This document shows, in pieces, positions 1-9,817 of a DNA stretch of 64,000 nt. A program made the position numbers and the translations under genes. Positions within the stretch are counted from its first letter, which is position 1, and each line of letters starts with the position of its first letter. Below the pieces are notes generated by a model, which saw only the letters and a list, made by a program, of their open reading frames with translations, was not told the origin of the DNA and did not search any database. This DNA is from JAHIYU01 sp964476155 (GTDB lineage: Bacteria > Krumholzibacteriota > Krumholzibacteriia > LZORAL124-64-63), in the NCBI GenBank assembly GCA_964476155.1, contig CAYYYS010000001.1:124001-188000 (forward strand), given 5' to 3'.

Positions 1-539
1 TGGAGCGGTACGCGGCGCAGGACGACGTCATGGGTCTCGATGAGGGTCTTCATGGAACCGGGGTAATCGGCGGGCGACAAACCGCGCCAAGGCGCTACGG
101 GAGTGATCACGGGATGGCCACGGCGCGTCCCGTGCCAGGGTACCAGCACGGCGTCCGGCGCCTCGCTCGACACGGTCTGTAGCCGCGACAGGGTTTCGTC
201 CGTCAGCAGCGGCAAATCCACCGGATGAAACCAGAGATGGGTGGCGCGTTCGGCGAGGGATGTGACGGCGGCCAGGCAACTGGCGGCCGTGCCGCCCCCG
301 CGGTCCAGAAGTACCCACTCGTCCACATCAGCCCCGGATGATTCGGCTTGATAGAGCGTGGCCAGATCAGGGCTGGTCACTACGGCCACCGGCAGACCGG
401 CACGCCCGTAGAGTCGACAGATACGGGTCAGGAAAGTCGACGTGTCCCCCGGCAGGCTGCACAGGCCCTTGGGCCGGCCCATTCGCGAGGAATCCCCCCG
501 AGCGAGAATCACGCCCCAGTCGGAACGCGCCCGCGTCAT
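1..539 (-). CDS. MobA/MocA-like nucleotidyltransferase, 3' end outside window
   Basis: Probable NTP transferase of the MobA/MocA (molybdopterin guanylyl/cytidylyltransferase) family, which acts on the molybdenum cofactor in the cytoplasm. About 179 codons are present and the frame is still open at the left edge, so the C-terminus is missing. The N-terminus carries the nucleotide-binding signature as LARGDSSRMGRPKG (the usual form is LAGGxSxRMGxxK), followed mid-protein by HPVDLPLL, the family's metal/nucleotide motif, and later by RRGHPVITP. The ATG (539-537) overlaps the TGA of the upstream yqeC-like gene as ATGA, so the two are translationally coupled. YqeC and MocA-type proteins are commonly paired as accessory factors of molybdenum hydroxylases. 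Exact nucleotide specificity (GTP or CTP) cannot be told from this fragment. Confidence 0.8.
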   Translation of the reverse strand, partial: MTRARSDWGVILARGDSSRMGRPKGLCSLPGDTSTFLTRICRLYGRAGLPVAVVTSPDLATLYQAESSGADVDEWVLLDRGGGTAASCLAAVTSLAERATHLWFHPVDLPLLTDETLSRLQTVSSEAPDAVLVPWHGTRRGHPVITPVAPWRGLSPADYPGSMKTLIETHDVVLRRVPL

Positions 540-1285
540 CGGTCTGCCTCGGTGAAGGCCGTACGCAAACGAGGCGCGGGTCCTGAGGTGTCGCCCATCA
601 TCACCAGGGACAGGCCATGCTCGTCCATCAGGCGCCCGAGGCAGGTGAAGAGACCGATGCTGTCCAGGCATTCGTCCATCATCAACAGAGCCGCCACCTG
701 AGGCGCGGGGGCGCCGGTTGCGGTCGAGCCGTCGGGCAGGGAGGCAAACCAGGCGACGAGGCCGTCCCAGGACCAGACACGCTGGCCGTCCATCTCCGTC
801 AACCAGGCATTGGGTATACGGTCGGTGTCCGCGAAGAGCGTGGCGGCGGGTTGACCGATCGCGTCGAGTCCGCAAACGGTGATCAGTAACGAGGTGCGCT
901 TGGGAAGTGCGCCGGCGGCGCTGATCATTGCGGGTCGATTCGTACCCGAATCGATTTCGTAAAACAGGACATGATCCGGCAGTGCGCCGCCGAGTTCATC
1001 GGCTTGCTCCGGCGTCACACCCCCCGTCCCTCCGTCTGCCGCAACGACGTGCAGCAGATGATGTTCGAAGTGAAGAGCATCCAGGGGACAGCGTATCAGA
1101 CCGGGCCAAGCGAGCGGGCCGTCCGCGCCGTCGCGGGCCACCGCCACCGGGACACCCGCAGCGACCAGGACGGTCGACATCGCTTCGATCAAAGCGGTCT
1201 TGCCGTCCCCGCCCCGCAGCGTCACCACGTGACCGCCCTCGCGGGGCAGGATCCCATGCCAGTCTTCAAGGAAGCCGAAGCTCAA
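536..1285 (-). CDS. yqeC: YqeC-like molybdenum/selenium hydroxylase accessory protein
   Basis: About 249 residues. The start region matches the YqeC family (putative selenium-dependent hydroxylase accessory protein): a short helix, then VVTLRGGDGKTALIEAMS, a P-loop-like motif corresponding to the family's VxLxGAGGKTT. The biochemical function of YqeC is not established; it is found with Mo-cofactor maturation genes, as here. I place the start at a TTG (1285) that overlaps the TGA of the preceding glycosyltransferase (TTGA), with AGGGGAG 8 nt upstream; a GTA-rich extension to an ATG at 1324 would overlap the neighbour by 43 nt and lacks family similarity. The Walker-A loop is degenerate (GGDGKT). 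The gene is followed by the MocA-like gene with an ATGA overlap. Confidence 0.72.
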   Translation of the reverse strand: MSFGFLEDWHGILPREGGHVVTLRGGDGKTALIEAMSTVLVAAGVPVAVARDGADGPLAWPGLIRCPLDALHFEHHLLHVVAADGGTGGVTPEQADELGGALPDHVLFYEIDSGTNRPAMISAAGALPKRTSLLITVCGLDAIGQPAATLFADTDRIPNAWLTEMDGQRVWSWDGLVAWFASLPDGSTATGAPAPQVAALLMMDECLDSIGLFTCLGRLMDEHGLSLVMMGDTSGPAPRLRTAFTEADR

Positions 1286-2415
1286 GGTCCCGTCTCCCCT
1301 TTGTCCGCGAGCTCCCGGTACCAACTCTCCAGGGCGTCGATCATCCGCTCGTGATTGAAGTGCTCATCAACACGACGCCGGCCGGCAAGACTCCAGGCGC
1401 GGGATCGGCCGGGATCGGCGACCACATCGCGCAAGGCTTCCGCCAGCGCGGCCCGATCGCCGGGCGGCACGATAAGCCCCGTTTCCTGGTGGACATTGAC
1501 CTCGGCGACGCCGGTGGGTAACTGGGTCGAGATGACCGGCAACCCGGCCGCCATGGCCTCGATCTGAACCAGGCCGAAGGTCTCGCTGCGCTCGATACTG
1601 GGCAGGACGAGCGCGGCGCAACGGGCCATCACCCGCCTCAAACCCGTGTCGTCCAGTTCGCCGTGCATGTGGATACGCCCCTGCAGGTCGGGCTCGGCGG
1701 CTCGGCGGCTGAGACGGTCGCGCAAGGGACCGTCGCCCACGATCTCCAGGTGAATATCGGGTACCGACGCCACCGCTTCCAACAGCAGATCCAGGCCCTT
1801 GTAATAGACGAGGCGACCCACGAAGAGAAACGGTCCCTCCCCTGAAGTCGTGTCCAGGCGCCAGGCCTCGGCGTCGATGCCGAAGGGTATGACGCGCACC
1901 TTGGCGCTGCGTCGCGACAGTTTGGGCGAGCGGTCGCGCAAGCTGCCCGTGGAGACGGCGATGCCGTCGGCCCGATCGAGCAGACTGCGCAGCAACGGAC
2001 TCAGCATCATGGCGCCCAGACGCTGCCGCGTGATGTCCGCGTGGTACCAGACGGTGAATCGTGACCCGGCGGGCAACCGTCCCCGCACGCACTGCAGAGC
2101 GAACGCCGCCAGCGGATTGGGCCAGTGGAGCGTGACGATCTCGGGAACGAACTCTTGGAACAGGCGCCGCAGGACGGACGGCAACGAGAGTGTCACCGGT
2201 TGCGACGCGATCGTCGCGAGAGAGCCGCAGCGGATCAGGCGTCCCGCGGCGGGACGATCGCCGAGCGCTTCGTGGGCGTCATCGTGTTCAGTGGACGCCA
2301 CTACCGAACACACCTCGTGTCCCCGCGCGAGCAGTCCCGCGGAGATCAGGGCCAGAACGGTTTCCATGCCGCCCTTGGCGGGCGGGTAGTATTTGCCTAT
2401 CTGCAGGATTCGCAT
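1282..2415 (-). CDS. Glycosyltransferase family 4
   Basis: 377-residue GT-B fold glycosyltransferase. The N-terminus shows the GT4 acceptor-domain opening IGKYYPPAKGGMETV. The C-terminal half has FVGRLVYYKGLDLLLEA and the donor-site EX7E motif as ERSETFGLVQIE followed by AMAAGLPVIST. These are typical of retaining, nucleotide-sugar dependent enzymes of polysaccharide or glycolipid synthesis; donor and acceptor are unknown. The ATG at 2415 has no Shine-Dalgarno, but a TTGGCT-17-TACTGT promoter ends 9 nt before it, so the message may be leaderless. It leads a three-gene operon with yqeC and a MocA-like gene, an odd functional mix. Confidence 0.88.
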   Translation of the reverse strand: MRILQIGKYYPPAKGGMETVLALISAGLLARGHEVCSVVASTEHDDAHEALGDRPAAGRLIRCGSLATIASQPVTLSLPSVLRRLFQEFVPEIVTLHWPNPLAAFALQCVRGRLPAGSRFTVWYHADITRQRLGAMMLSPLLRSLLDRADGIAVSTGSLRDRSPKLSRRSAKVRVIPFGIDAEAWRLDTTSGEGPFLFVGRLVYYKGLDLLLEAVASVPDIHLEIVGDGPLRDRLSRRAAEPDLQGRIHMHGELDDTGLRRVMARCAALVLPSIERSETFGLVQIEAMAAGLPVISTQLPTGVAEVNVHQETGLIVPPGDRAALAEALRDVVADPGRSRAWSLAGRRRVDEHFNHERMIDALESWYRELADKGETGP

Positions 2416-2424
2416 CGTCGCATC

Positions 2425-2453
2425 ACAGTAGCGAAAGACTTCCTTTCAGCCAA
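2425..2453 (-). promoter_or_regulatory. Predicted sigma-70 promoter of the GT4 operon, leaderless type
   Basis: Read on the minus strand: -35 TTGGCT, 17-nt spacer, -10 TACTGT. The -10 ends 9 nt before the ATG at 2415, leaving almost no 5' leader and no Shine-Dalgarno. Confidence 0.45.
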
Positions 2454-2495
2454 CAGGAGTCTGCTGGGGACACATCCCGGCAGTCAGTCTCCTGC

Positions 2496-2675
2496 TACCG
2501 TGAAGGTCGAAAGGGCGGTCTCCGGGTGGGTGCGGGCCGTCATTGAAGTATGGGGTTTTCACACGCCGCAAACGCGCCTCTCGAAGAGCCGAAGCGTTTG
2601 CGGCGTGTGAAAACCCCATACTTCAATGACAAGGGCGGCCCCACTCGGGGACCGCCCTTTCGACCTTCAGGGTAG
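2496..2675. repeat. 180-nt imperfect palindrome with a 37-bp perfect inverted core
   Basis: The core arms 2539-2575 and 2594-2630 are perfect reverse complements of each other (37 bp), separated by an 18-nt spacer. Outside them, 2496-2538 and 2631-2675 are also inverted copies with scattered mismatches; both contain GAAGGTCGAAAGGGCGGT. The right outer arm is the groEL terminator hairpin. The whole sits between groEL and the promoter of the GT4 operon. It encodes nothing obvious. It could be a duplicated bidirectional terminator, a fold-back mobile element, or an assembly artefact. Confidence 0.9.
2631..2659 (-). terminator. Probable terminator of groES-groEL
   Basis: A GC-rich hairpin about 20 nt beyond the groEL stop: AAGGGCGG plus CCCC pairing with GGGG and CCGCCCTT, ACTC loop, one bulged base. 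The T-run after it is weak, but the larger palindromic stem follows directly and would reinforce termination. Confidence 0.5.
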
Positions 2676-2681
2676 TGAGGG

Positions 2682-4337
<1,656 letters not shown>

Positions 4338-4376
4338 GGTTTCACTCTCCTTCTATTTGGACAGGTATCTTGCTGT

Positions 4377-4664
4377 CTAGAGGATGGCGAGGACGTCGCC
4401 CTCGCGCAGGATCAGATAGTCGCCGCCGCCGACGCTCACTTCGGTACCGGAGTACTTGCCGTACAACACGACATCGCCCTTCTTGACCTCGGGCTTGACG
4501 CGGGTGCCGTCGTCGGCAACGCGACCGGGGCCTACGGCCATGATCTTACCTTGCTGGGGCTTTTCCTTCGCGGTATCGGGAATGATGATACCGCCCTTCA
4601 TCGTCTCGGCCTCCATGGGCTCGACGATAACGCGATCGGCCAGGGGCTGGATGCTGAGAGCCAT
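4377..4664 (-). CDS. groS: Co-chaperonin GroES
   Basis: 95-residue GroES that caps GroEL. MALSIQPLADRVIVEP opens the protein, the mobile loop is around EAETMKGGIIIPD, and the dome/C-terminal part includes VKKGDVVLYGKYSGTEV. I start at the ATG at 4664, with AAGGAGG 8 nt upstream, rather than a longer frame. It is the first gene of the groES-groEL operon, controlled by a promoter with a CIRCE-like operator. A second divergent GroES gene lies elsewhere in this window (20540-20944). Confidence 0.97.
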   Translation of the reverse strand: MALSIQPLADRVIVEPMEAETMKGGIIIPDTAKEKPQQGKIMAVGPGRVADDGTRVKPEVKKGDVVLYGKYSGTEVSVGGGDYLILREGDVLAIL

Positions 4665-4718
4665 GTACCACGCCTCCTTTTCCATATCTGCGGGTTTGAT
4701 TATGGTCTTGTCGACTAA

Positions 4719-4745
4719 TTAGCACTCAAGACCTTCGACTGCTAG
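4719..4745. promoter_or_regulatory. CIRCE-like operator (HrcA site) of groESL
   Basis: TTAGCACTC, 9-nt spacer, GACTGCTAG. The left arm is identical to the CIRCE consensus; the right arm matches GAGTGCTAA at 7 of 9 positions. It lies just downstream of the predicted groES -10 box, over the expected transcription start, the usual position for HrcA repression. hrcA itself is not in the window. Confidence 0.85.
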
Positions 4746-4752
4746 ATCACGT

Positions 4753-4780
4753 AATCTACATCAATACCTGGGAGCTGCAA
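4753..4780 (-). promoter_or_regulatory. Predicted groESL promoter
   Basis: Read on the minus strand: -35 TTGCAG, 16-nt spacer, -10 TAGATT, ending 7 nt before the CIRCE element. The hexamers are moderate; the position relative to CIRCE supports the call. Confidence 0.45.
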
Positions 4781-4847
4781 GCAAAATAATTAGCACCTGC
4801 CACTCTACTGCCATATTGTCATGCCCTCGGGTGATAATAGCTTCTAC

Positions 4848-4875
4848 TTGCTAATAAACGGTATGGATGTACAGT
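4848..4875 (+). promoter_or_regulatory. Predicted promoter of the GH13 gene
   Basis: -35 TTGCTA, 16-nt spacer, -10 TACAGT. It lies inside a longer in-frame extension of the GH13 frame, which supports the downstream start at 4917. Confidence 0.35.
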
Positions 4876-4916
4876 TGGCGTCGCCCGACCACTCTCAATC
4901 ACCATGGAGCGAGTAC

Positions 4917-7439
4917 ATGCCTCACGACGCGCATTTGATCATCGCCGGTCCCGCCCTCGCCCGCTACGGTCTGTCGGACCTGGGTGAGGACCTGCTGGCC
5001 GCCGAGCCGGAGCGTGGCCTGCGCGCCGCACGCGAAGCGGCGCAACGGATCAATGACGTGAGGCGCACCGTGGACGGTCCCCCGGTCAGCGCCGGACTCG
5101 TCAGCGCGCTCTTCTCCCTGGCCCGGGCCACATCCGAACTGTTGACCCGCTATGCCATCGAGCGTGACACGGATTTCCTGGAACGGGCCCGTTCCGTTCT
5201 GGCTGTGGACCTCGGCGATTCGGAACAGTCTCGTCTCATGGCCCGCCCGGGAGTGACCGAAATGCCCCCGGTCGCGACATCGTCCACCGCAGGCACCAAG
5301 GATGGCCGATCGCTCCCCGAATCCGGGTTGCTCGCCTTGCTGGTTCTCGGCCTGCTGGGCCATAATCCCGCACTGACGAACGTGCGCGAACTGATCGTCG
5401 AGACCGATCCCGCCGAGAACGACCTTCTGGAACGCGCCTGGCGCAGGCTGTCGCCCCTGCTGAACGAGTCTCCCGGTTTTGATCCGGACGGCGAGAGCCT
5501 CGGCGCGTTGCTGACCCGCCCCCAGCGCCTCGCACCGGACGACCCGGCCACCCAATTGGCCATCGCCCATGAGGCCTGGAATCCCTGGCTCGAAGAGACG
5601 GGCGACGCCCTGTTGACCGCGGCCGGCGAGTTGCACGAAGAGCACCGCCCCCGCTTCGAGGGTCCGGGCCCCGCCGAGGAGATGCGCTTCGAGGAGCCAT
5701 CGCACGCCGTCGGTGAGAGTCGCCGTGACGACGATCCCGAAGCGGAACGCTACTCCCCTGACCAGGACTGGATGCCGCGACTCGTCCTGCTGGCCAAGAA
5801 CACACACGTGTGGCTGCACCAGTTGTCGCGCCGCTTCGGGTGTCCCATCGCCACTCTGGACGCTGTTCCCGACGAGGTCCTGGACGAGATGGTGACGCGC
5901 GGCATCACGGGCTTGTGGCTGATCGGGGTCTGGCAACGCAGCCGGGCCTCGCGCGAGATCAAGCGCCGACGCGGCAACTCGGAAGCCCTGGCCAGCGCCT
6001 ACGCCGTGGACAGCTATCGCGTCGCCGACGATCTGGGCGGCGAGGAGGCCCTCGACGACCTGCGCCGGCGCGCCGCCGAGCGCGGCATCCGGCTGGCCGG
6101 CGACATGGTGCCCAATCACACCGGCCTGGACAGCGAATGGGTCCACGACCATCCCGACTGGTTCGTCGGCGTCGACTATGCGCCGTACCCGTCCTACGGA
6201 TTCAGCGGCGATGACCTGTCCGCCCACGAGTCGGTGGCCATCCGCCTCGAGAACGGCTATGCCGATCACAGCGACGCGGCGGTGGTCTTCCAGCGAACCG
6301 ATCTGGATACGGGCACGAATCGCTACATCTATCACGGCAACGACGGCACCAACATGCCCTGGAACGACACGGCCCAGGTCGACTTCCTGAATCCCGAGGC
6401 GCGCGAAGCCGTCATTCAAGAGGTCGTGGCGGTGGCACGCCGCTTCCCGGTGATCCGTTTCGACGCGGCCATGGTGCTGGCCCAGCGTCACGTGCGCCGC
6501 CTGTGGCATCCGGAACCCGGCGCGGGCAGCGACATACCCGGCCGCGCCGCACACGCCCTGGACCAGAGGAATTTCGACCGCGCCATGCCGCGGGAATTCT
6601 GGCGGGAAGTGGTGGACCGCATCGCCGTCGAAGCGCCCGACACGCTGTTGCTGGCCGAAGCCTTCTGGCTCATGGAGGGCTACTTCGTGCGGACCCTGGG
6701 CATGCACCGCGTCTACAACAGCGCGTTCATGCACATGATCCGTGACCGGGACAACGCCACTTATCGCAAGTCCATCAAGAACGTGCTGGAGTTCGCGCCC
6801 GCGATCCTGCAACGCATGGTGAATTTCCTGAGCAACCCCGACGAAGCCACGGCCGAAAGCCAGTTCGGCAAGGGCGACCCGTACTTCGGCGCCTGCACAC
6901 TGCTGGCGACGCTGCCCGGATTGCCCATGATCGCCCACGGACAGTTCGAGGGCTATACCGAGAAGTACGGCATGGAATACGCGCGTGACTATACCGGCGA
7001 ATCACCAGATGAGGGCTTCCTGGCACACCACGAACAGATGATCCAACCCCTGTTGCGCGAGCGCGCCCTCTTTGCCGGGGCCGAGTCCTTTCGACTCTTC
7101 GATGTGTTGGGTGGCGACGGCACGGTGGCCGAGGATGTCTTCTGCTACGCCAACGGACACGGCGCCCGCCACGCCCTGGTCCTCTTCAACAACTCGGATT
7201 CGCCGCGGTCGGGACGAGCACACCACAGCACATCCTGGCGTGACGCCGACCAGGATCGTCTGCGCAGCGAAACCCTGGCCGACGCACTGGGCGTCACGAG
7301 CGCCGACGGCGTCTGCCGCTTCCGGGACTCCCGCACGGGCGCGACGCAGGAAGCCCCGTCCGCGGAAATCCGCGAGCGGGGCCTCTGGGTATCGCTGGAG
7401 CCGTTCGAGTGCCGGGTCTATCTCGACCCGGGAAACTAA
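4917..7439 (+). CDS. GH13 alpha-amylase-family enzyme with an N-terminal extension
   Basis: 840-residue glycoside hydrolase family 13 protein, acting on alpha-glucans or alpha-glucosides; substrate unknown. The barrel begins at about residue 282. Conserved regions are DMVPNHTG (about 396-403), the nucleophile in RFDAAM (Asp about 516), the acid/base Glu in LLAEAFW (about 581) and the third acid in SNPDE (Asp about 642), so the triad appears complete. The first 280 residues are not a domain I recognise. I chose the ATG at 4917 (GGAG 7 nt upstream) because the upstream in-frame stretch has atypical codon use and contains a promoter. No signal peptide is evident, so it is probably cytoplasmic. 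The TAA stop overlaps the convergent gene's TAG. Confidence 0.85.
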   Translation: MPHDAHLIIAGPALARYGLSDLGEDLLAAEPERGLRAAREAAQRINDVRRTVDGPPVSAGLVSALFSLARATSELLTRYAIERDTDFLERARSVLAVDLGDSEQSRLMARPGVTEMPPVATSSTAGTKDGRSLPESGLLALLVLGLLGHNPALTNVRELIVETDPAENDLLERAWRRLSPLLNESPGFDPDGESLGALLTRPQRLAPDDPATQLAIAHEAWNPWLEETGDALLTAAGELHEEHRPRFEGPGPAEEMRFEEPSHAVGESRRDDDPEAERYSPDQDWMPRLVLLAKNTHVWLHQLSRRFGCPIATLDAVPDEVLDEMVTRGITGLWLIGVWQRSRASREIKRRRGNSEALASAYAVDSYRVADDLGGEEALDDLRRRAAERGIRLAGDMVPNHTGLDSEWVHDHPDWFVGVDYAPYPSYGFSGDDLSAHESVAIRLENGYADHSDAAVVFQRTDLDTGTNRYIYHGNDGTNMPWNDTAQVDFLNPEAREAVIQEVVAVARRFPVIRFDAAMVLAQRHVRRLWHPEPGAGSDIPGRAAHALDQRNFDRAMPREFWREVVDRIAVEAPDTLLLAEAFWLMEGYFVRTLGMHRVYNSAFMHMIRDRDNATYRKSIKNVLEFAPAILQRMVNFLSNPDEATAESQFGKGDPYFGACTLLATLPGLPMIAHGQFEGYTEKYGMEYARDYTGESPDEGFLAHHEQMIQPLLRERALFAGAESFRLFDVLGGDGTVAEDVFCYANGHGARHALVLFNNSDSPRSGRAHHSTSWRDADQDRLRSETLADALGVTSADGVCRFRDSRTGATQEAPSAEIRERGLWVSLEPFECRVYLDPGN

Positions 7440-8980
7440 CGAGTACAGAACCCCACGAAAGACGTGATGCGTTTGACGATGCCTTTGGCGCACGCGGGCG
7501 CCAGATCCGGGTACTCCTCGACCGCGCCGGTCTCGGCGGTCTGCAGATAGTGGTTCATGTTCTTGGCCACCGTGCAGGACACGCGCATGTGGCCTGCCTC
7601 GTTGAGGAACGTCTTCAGGCCGGTGGCGTTGTCGGGCGGGACCTCGGTGTCGAGATCGCCGTGCAGCACCAGAAACGGCGGTAATTCACCGACCAGGAAC
7701 GCCCGCGGATCGTAGGCCAGGAACGACTCGAGCCAGGGCGCGTCGGCGGGACGGGGAACCGCCGCATCCAGGTCTGCGCCTGGTACCGTGACCGCGCCAA
7801 GATAGATCAGCCCGCGAGGGGTCGCGCCCCCGACGGTGGCCAGACCTGCCAATTCTCCCAGCAACATGGCGCCTTCACCATGCCCGAGCAGGAGCACCTT
7901 GGCAGGATCGATCTCCTCGCGAGCGCTCAGAACCGCCAGCGCGGCCTGGGCGTCGGCAACCAGGCGGGACATGACATCCGGTCCGCCCTCGGCCAAGTCA
8001 CGCAGCTCGTAGCGTAGCGACGCCACGCCGCCATTGGCCAGACCCTGCGCGAGATGAGCAAAGAAACGGAAGCCCTCGTTCTGGACGTCCGTGTCGGACT
8101 GGCTGGGACCCGACACCATCAGGACCGCGGCCACGGGACCAGCGGTCTCTTCGCCTTCCGGAGGCAGGGTGAGTGCGCCGCCGAGTTCGGCGCCCTCGGC
8201 GGTGATGGCGATCGGGAAGACGCGGGGCATGGGCCCGACCTCGTCGGCCCCGCCGATGGCGAACATGCTCATGCCGCCGGCCTCGACGCCGTAGAACGTG
8301 CCGTCGGGGCGCTGGTAGAGAGTGATCTCCGTCGGTTTTTTCTCGCTGGGATGCGTAGCCGTGATTTGGAAGGTGCGGACTTTCACCTCTTCGCCCCGAA
8401 CGGTCACCCGGGAATCAGGTTTGCCCAGGACGCGCAGCGTGATCGCCTGCATGCCGTTGGTTGCGTGGAGATTGATGTCCAGTTTCTTGGGATCCTCCCC
8501 CGCCAGGCGATCCGAAAGCGGGGCCAAACCGGTCATGACTATGGCCGGCACATATACGGCGCTGGCCTTGACCACTTCCAACCATCCGGGCGCGGGATAG
8601 CTCTGACCATCGACGGCATAATCCAGGTCAGGCTTGCCACCTCTCTCCTTGAAGATCGACTCGACGGTGAGCGTACCGTTGGCCCCTTTCAAGCGGGTCT
8701 TGACGCCGATCAGACGCGTCAGATCCCCGGTCAGCTCCAGACTCCAACTCAAGGCCGTGGTGCCTTGAATAACGCCGTTGCTGCTGTAGAGGATGTTGCC
8801 CGTATCGAGTTTGATTTTCTTGAGCGACAACCAGCCCGAGGACGCGCCTGCGGCCTCTACGGTAAAGTACGTCGAGTCGGGGGCGGCGGCGTCTTCGGCC
8901 AGCGCCGCGGTCGGTGCGAGTACGAACAGAGTGGCGAACAGGCAGAAGAACCGAACACGAGTCGATACCAACCAGGACAT
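7436..8980 (-). CDS. Secreted alpha/beta-hydrolase-fold protein lacking the nucleophile serine
   Basis: 514 residues with a signal peptide (FFCLFATLFVLAPTAALAED). Residues up to about 250 are a beta-rich region of unknown type; the C-terminal part is an alpha/beta hydrolase resembling serine aminopeptidase/dienelactone hydrolase proteins. The nucleophile elbow, normally GHSxG, reads GHGEG, with Gly at about residue 368, while the acid (LHGDLDTEVPP, about 442) and the histidine (MNHYL, about 477) remain. It may therefore be inactive, or serve another role such as binding. The start at 8980 follows GAGGAGG and opens directly into the signal peptide; the longer upstream frame overlaps coaX. The stop codon overlaps the convergent GH13 stop. 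Confidence 0.8.
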   Translation of the reverse strand: MSWLVSTRVRFFCLFATLFVLAPTAALAEDAAAPDSTYFTVEAAGASSGWLSLKKIKLDTGNILYSSNGVIQGTTALSWSLELTGDLTRLIGVKTRLKGANGTLTVESIFKERGGKPDLDYAVDGQSYPAPGWLEVVKASAVYVPAIVMTGLAPLSDRLAGEDPKKLDINLHATNGMQAITLRVLGKPDSRVTVRGEEVKVRTFQITATHPSEKKPTEITLYQRPDGTFYGVEAGGMSMFAIGGADEVGPMPRVFPIAITAEGAELGGALTLPPEGEETAGPVAAVLMVSGPSQSDTDVQNEGFRFFAHLAQGLANGGVASLRYELRDLAEGGPDVMSRLVADAQAALAVLSAREEIDPAKVLLLGHGEGAMLLGELAGLATVGGATPRGLIYLGAVTVPGADLDAAVPRPADAPWLESFLAYDPRAFLVGELPPFLVLHGDLDTEVPPDNATGLKTFLNEAGHMRVSCTVAKNMNHYLQTAETGAVEEYPDLAPACAKGIVKRITSFVGFCTR

Positions 8981-9081
8981 GTTTCCCTCCTCAGCACCAT
9001 CACATGCGAATCGAGCCCGTTGATCATAGGGAATCCCCGGCGACCTGTCAGCACGAAGCTGAACCGACCGTCTGGATCCAC

Positions 9082-9816
9082 TCAACAGCCTGCCAGGTGA
9101 GCCAGTCCCCGCAAGGTCCAGAGGGGGTCGTAACGCCAGTCGCCGCTCCCGCCCGCGTGGGCATCGCCGATCAGGGACGCGAGCCCGCCCGTCAGTACGA
9201 CCGGCGGGTCGGCAAGTTCCGCACGCAGGGCTTCGAGGGTGCCCAACACGCCACGTGCGCCGACGTGGAAGGCGCCGGCCGCCATGGCGCCCACGGTGTC
9301 CGGGGCCGGTGTGGCGGGTAGGGGCTTCGGCACGACCTGGGGCAAACGGGCCGCCCGCGCGCCCAGGGCCTCCGCGGCCAGGCGCAGGCCCGGCGCAATC
9401 AGTCCGCCCTCGAAGACACCGTCGCGCAACACGTCGAAGGTCGTGGCCGTTCCGGCATCCACGATCAGGGCGGTCGTCCAGCCTTCGGCAACGGCCGCGG
9501 CCAGGTTGCAATATCGATCGGCGCCCACCGCCACGGGATCTGCGACCGCAAGCACGAAGGGGAACGAGGTTTTGTGATCGACGACAAAACAGCCGGGAAG
9601 AGTCTCGCGCAGGAGATCGGTGAGTCGCGGAACGACCGAGGAAATGGCCGCCCGGGACGAGTCCGGCTCCGGGAACAGGTCACCGACACGCGCCAACAGG
9701 GTCCGCTCGGCAGTCGCGTCCGACGGCAGGGCGAACGTCTCGACGAGTTTCACGCTACCGGATACGTCCGCGCCCGTGGCGATCGTGATCGAGCTGTTGC
9801 CGATGTCCATCAGCAT
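9082..9816 (-). CDS. coaX: Type III pantothenate kinase
   Basis: 244 residues. CoaX phosphorylates pantothenate, the first step of coenzyme A synthesis, in the cytoplasm; it belongs to the ASKHA fold. Motifs seen are the N-terminal phosphate loop MDIGNSSITIATG, the middle GADRYCNLAAAV and VDAGTATTFDVL. The ATG at 9816 lies 1 nt after the birA stop with GGAGG upstream; a second ATG two codons on is possible. It is the last gene of the valS-to-coaX run. A birA-coaX pair is common in bacteria. Confidence 0.95.
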   Translation of the reverse strand: MLMDIGNSSITIATGADVSGSVKLVETFALPSDATAERTLLARVGDLFPEPDSSRAAISSVVPRLTDLLRETLPGCFVVDHKTSFPFVLAVADPVAVGADRYCNLAAAVAEGWTTALIVDAGTATTFDVLRDGVFEGGLIAPGLRLAAEALGARAARLPQVVPKPLPATPAPDTVGAMAAGAFHVGARGVLGTLEALRAELADPPVVLTGGLASLIGDAHAGGSGDWRYDPLWTLRGLAHLAGC

Positions 9817-9817
9817 G

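Noticed and set aside
4790..4810. A second CIRCE half-site (TTAGCACCT) upstream of the groESL promoter
   Set aside because: No matching right arm at 9 nt; it would lie upstream of the -35 box.
8981..9511. N-terminal extension of the alpha/beta-hydrolase-fold gene
   Set aside because: The upstream frame overlaps coaX and is Arg/Gly-rich shadow; a ribosome site and signal peptide begin at 8980.
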